The notes under the pieces are model-generated. The model saw only the letters and a list, made by a program, of their open reading frames with translations, was not told the DNA's origin and searched no databases. Source: Microvirga sp. (GTDB lineage: Bacteria; Pseudomonadota; Alphaproteobacteria; Rhizobiales; Beijerinckiaceae). Taken from it: a stretch of DNA of 63,950 nt. Where the stretch lies: assembly GCA_029266525.1 (NCBI GenBank), contig JAQSWQ010000024.1, forward strand, positions 1 to 63,950. Direction: 5' to 3'. Each line of letters starts with the position of its first letter. Positions within the stretch are counted from its first letter, which is position 1. The translations under genes and the position numbers were made by a program. Of this stretch, positions 62,503-63,950 are shown piece after piece.

Positions 62503-63516
62503 TCAGTACCCGGCGACCTGCCCGGCGGCGCTGCGGAAGGCCGCAGAGACGGTCTTCACCTCGTCCGCCCTGTCCGGCTTGCCGAGGAGCGACACCACGT
62601 AGAAGCCGCCCTTCTGGCGCGGCACCGCGATATAGACCGCGGCCCAGCCCTTCTCCCCGTCGCAGGCGGTGAACAGGCTCAATCCATTGCCGCCATCGTC
62701 CGGCATCGCGCCCGAGGCGAAACGGTCGGGACAGGCCTGCGCGTCTGAGGAGATCAGGCTGCCACGGATCTTCTCGGGCCCATCCTCCCCGGTCAGCACC
62801 CGCACGGTGCCCAGAATTCCTTCAGCCCGCCAGGCGGCGTGGTGGGCCTTGAGCTTGTCCGGCAACTCCGCCCCCTGCATCAGCTCGAAGCCTGCGACCT
62901 TCGCCCTGGACAGGAGGTTGACGGCGATCGTCGTCGCCTCGAGCCGCCGGTCGGCGTCGCTCGGGCCGGCAGGGGCGGGCGACAGCCGCGGCGCGGCCTC
63001 ATTCCGCGCGACCGCGCGCTTGCGCCAGGTGTCGGCGCAGCGCAGCACCTCGGCGAGCATGAACTGTGTGTCGGGCAGCGCGAAGTTCAGACGCTCGTCG
63101 CCGCCCTCCGCCTTCAGCACGCGCCCGTAGCGGAACTCGTTGAAGATCGAGGCCTGGTCCGGCAGGTCCATCTGCACGAGCGTCGCCGTGATCGCGACCG
63201 CCTTGCTGGTCCGCACCGGGCCGTTGTCGACCTGGTAGCGCACCTCGTAGGATTCGCCCTTCTTCATCGACCAGCGCTGCGCCTGGAAGCCGAGCGACCA
63301 GTCGAGGTTCTTGTTGACCGAGAAGAGGAGTCCGACGCCGCTGCGATAAGCGGCATGGCTGGCGCAATGGCTGAAGCCGCCGCTCGCGTCATCCGAATAG
63401 GCAGCGACTTTCCAGTTCCCCACCTTGACGCTGTTGAGCTCCGCCGCGCCCGCGGCGCAGGCTGCGAGCGACAATGCGCCGCCGAGCGCGGCGCTCCTGA
63501 AGGCAAGATCGATCAT
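62503..63516 (-). CDS. Exported hypothetical protein
   Basis: A 337-residue precursor with a signal peptide (MIDLAFRSAALGGALSLAAC AAGAA-E). The mature part has a beta-rich start (LNSVKVGNWKVAAYSDDASG, SVNKNLDWSLGFQAQRWSMK) and ends KTVSAAFRSAAGQVAGY. I do not recognise a family. The cysteine at the end of the hydrophobic core could suggest a lipobox, but the context is weak. It converges with the phosphotransferase gene. Confidence 0.75.
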   Translation of the reverse strand: MIDLAFRSAALGGALSLAACAAGAAELNSVKVGNWKVAAYSDDASGGFSHCASHAAYRSGVGLLFSVNKNLDWSLGFQAQRWSMKKGESYEVRYQVDNGPVRTSKAVAITATLVQMDLPDQASIFNEFRYGRVLKAEGGDERLNFALPDTQFMLAEVLRCADTWRKRAVARNEAAPRLSPAPAGPSDADRRLEATTIAVNLLSRAKVAGFELMQGAELPDKLKAHHAAWRAEGILGTVRVLTGEDGPEKIRGSLISSDAQACPDRFASGAMPDDGGNGLSLFTACDGEKGWAAVYIAVPRQKGGFYVVSLLGKPDRADEVKTVSAAFRSAAGQVAGY

Positions 63517-63585
63517 AGCACTCCCCCGAGGCCGCCTAGGATGGAACGGGAGGCGCGGCAGACGCAAGCGGTGTAGACCGAGCGA

Positions 63586-63950
63586 ATGCCGCGCCCGCCG
63601 ACAACCCCGCCTTCGCCCAGCTTCGCCCTCGCGCTCGGAGCGGGCGGCGCTCGCGGACTTGCCCATATCGCGGTGCTGGAGGCTTTCGGCTTGGGCTCAA
63701 GCCCGCGGTCATCGCCAGCGCCTCGATCGGGGCGGTGGTCGGCGCGGCCTATGCGGCCGGGATGAGCGGGCGCGAGATGCGCGCCTACGCGATCCGCATC
63801 CTGCGCGAGCGCTCGGAGGTGATGGCGGCGCTGATCGCGTCGCGCGTCGGCCGCCTCACCGACGTGCTCGCCGGTTTCGGCAACCCCTTCCTGATCGACG
63901 GCGAGCGGCTTCTCGACCGGCTCTGGCCGGAGGCGATCCCGGAGCGCTTC
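63586..63950 (+). pseudogene. Patatin-like phospholipase (RssA type), frameshifted and cut by the window end
   Basis: From ATG 63586 the frame gives FALALGAGGARGLAHIAVLEAF, the patatin oxyanion motif (GxGGxRG). Near 63685-63690 the coding signal jumps frame: LGLKPAVIASASIGAVVGAAYAAGMSG continues to the edge, while the first frame stops. About one codon plus one base seem lost between EAF and LGL. The nucleophile motif reads SASIG instead of GxSxG. It is either a pseudogene or a sequencing error. Confidence 0.7.

Overview
The window is chromosomal DNA of a high-GC alphaproteobacterium, most likely of the order Hyphomicrobiales (Rhizobiales). The sequence supports this with a GcrA cell-cycle regulator with GANTC sites in front of it, a TTAA-N7-TTAA CtrA-type box before a penicillin-binding protein, a RegB/RegA (ActS/ActR) redox two-component pair, MmcB, an intracellular PHB depolymerase, DUF2093, DUF4170 and DUF6894 proteins, and palindromic intergenic repeats of a type common in this order. 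I cannot name the genus.

Layout. Bases 1-186 are the 5' end of a 16S rRNA gene on the minus strand, with a boxA leader and two tandem promoters. Next come a complete TRAP transporter operon (dctP, dctM, dctQ; 823-3710), a radical SAM / UdgX DNA-repair pair (3901-6659), a HigB/HigA toxin-antitoxin pair and PBP1A (7572-9677). 9.7-19.5 kb holds a drug-efflux MFS protein, a YgjP-type metallopeptidase, PhaZ, a two-gene ABC-2 transporter, RegB/RegA, MmcB and a GMC oxidoreductase. 20-27.4 kb holds an 853-residue ABC-exporter-like protein that has lost its ATPase residues, an MBL-fold hydrolase and three polysaccharide or lipid-carrier genes. 27.4-38.5 kb is mostly minus strand: small metalloprotease, MotA-like/MotB-like pair, inositol monophosphatase, HrcA, sugar oxidoreductase plus alcohol dehydrogenase and Ku, with a MarR regulator and GcrA on the plus strand and a UPF0104-type membrane protein last.

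38.6-50.5 kb holds a periplasmic beta-glucosidase, a flavoprotein with a divergent Crp-type regulator, copper-handling genes (DUF2946, DUF1775-PCuAC fusion), RsmE, several small proteins, UbiA and a decayed toxin-antitoxin locus. 50.5-54.7 kb is an envelope operon (CysQ-like phosphatase, DUF4170, DUF374 acyltransferase, WaaA/KdtA, LpxK) that builds the lipid A-Kdo core. The last part holds PaiB, DUF2093, XseA, a TakP-like TRAP binding protein, PurD, VapB/VapC with a visible operator, an Asp-nucleophile alpha/beta hydrolase, an aminoglycoside-phosphotransferase-fold protein, an exported protein and a frameshifted patatin-like gene cut by the window edge.

Points most worth a second look: the UdgX domain contains no cysteine at all, so it cannot hold the family's iron-sulfur cluster, and the same gene carries a palindromic repeat inserted in its coding sequence; and the ABC-like protein has lost every catalytic ATPase residue while carrying three copies of the motif that normally follows the Q-loop.
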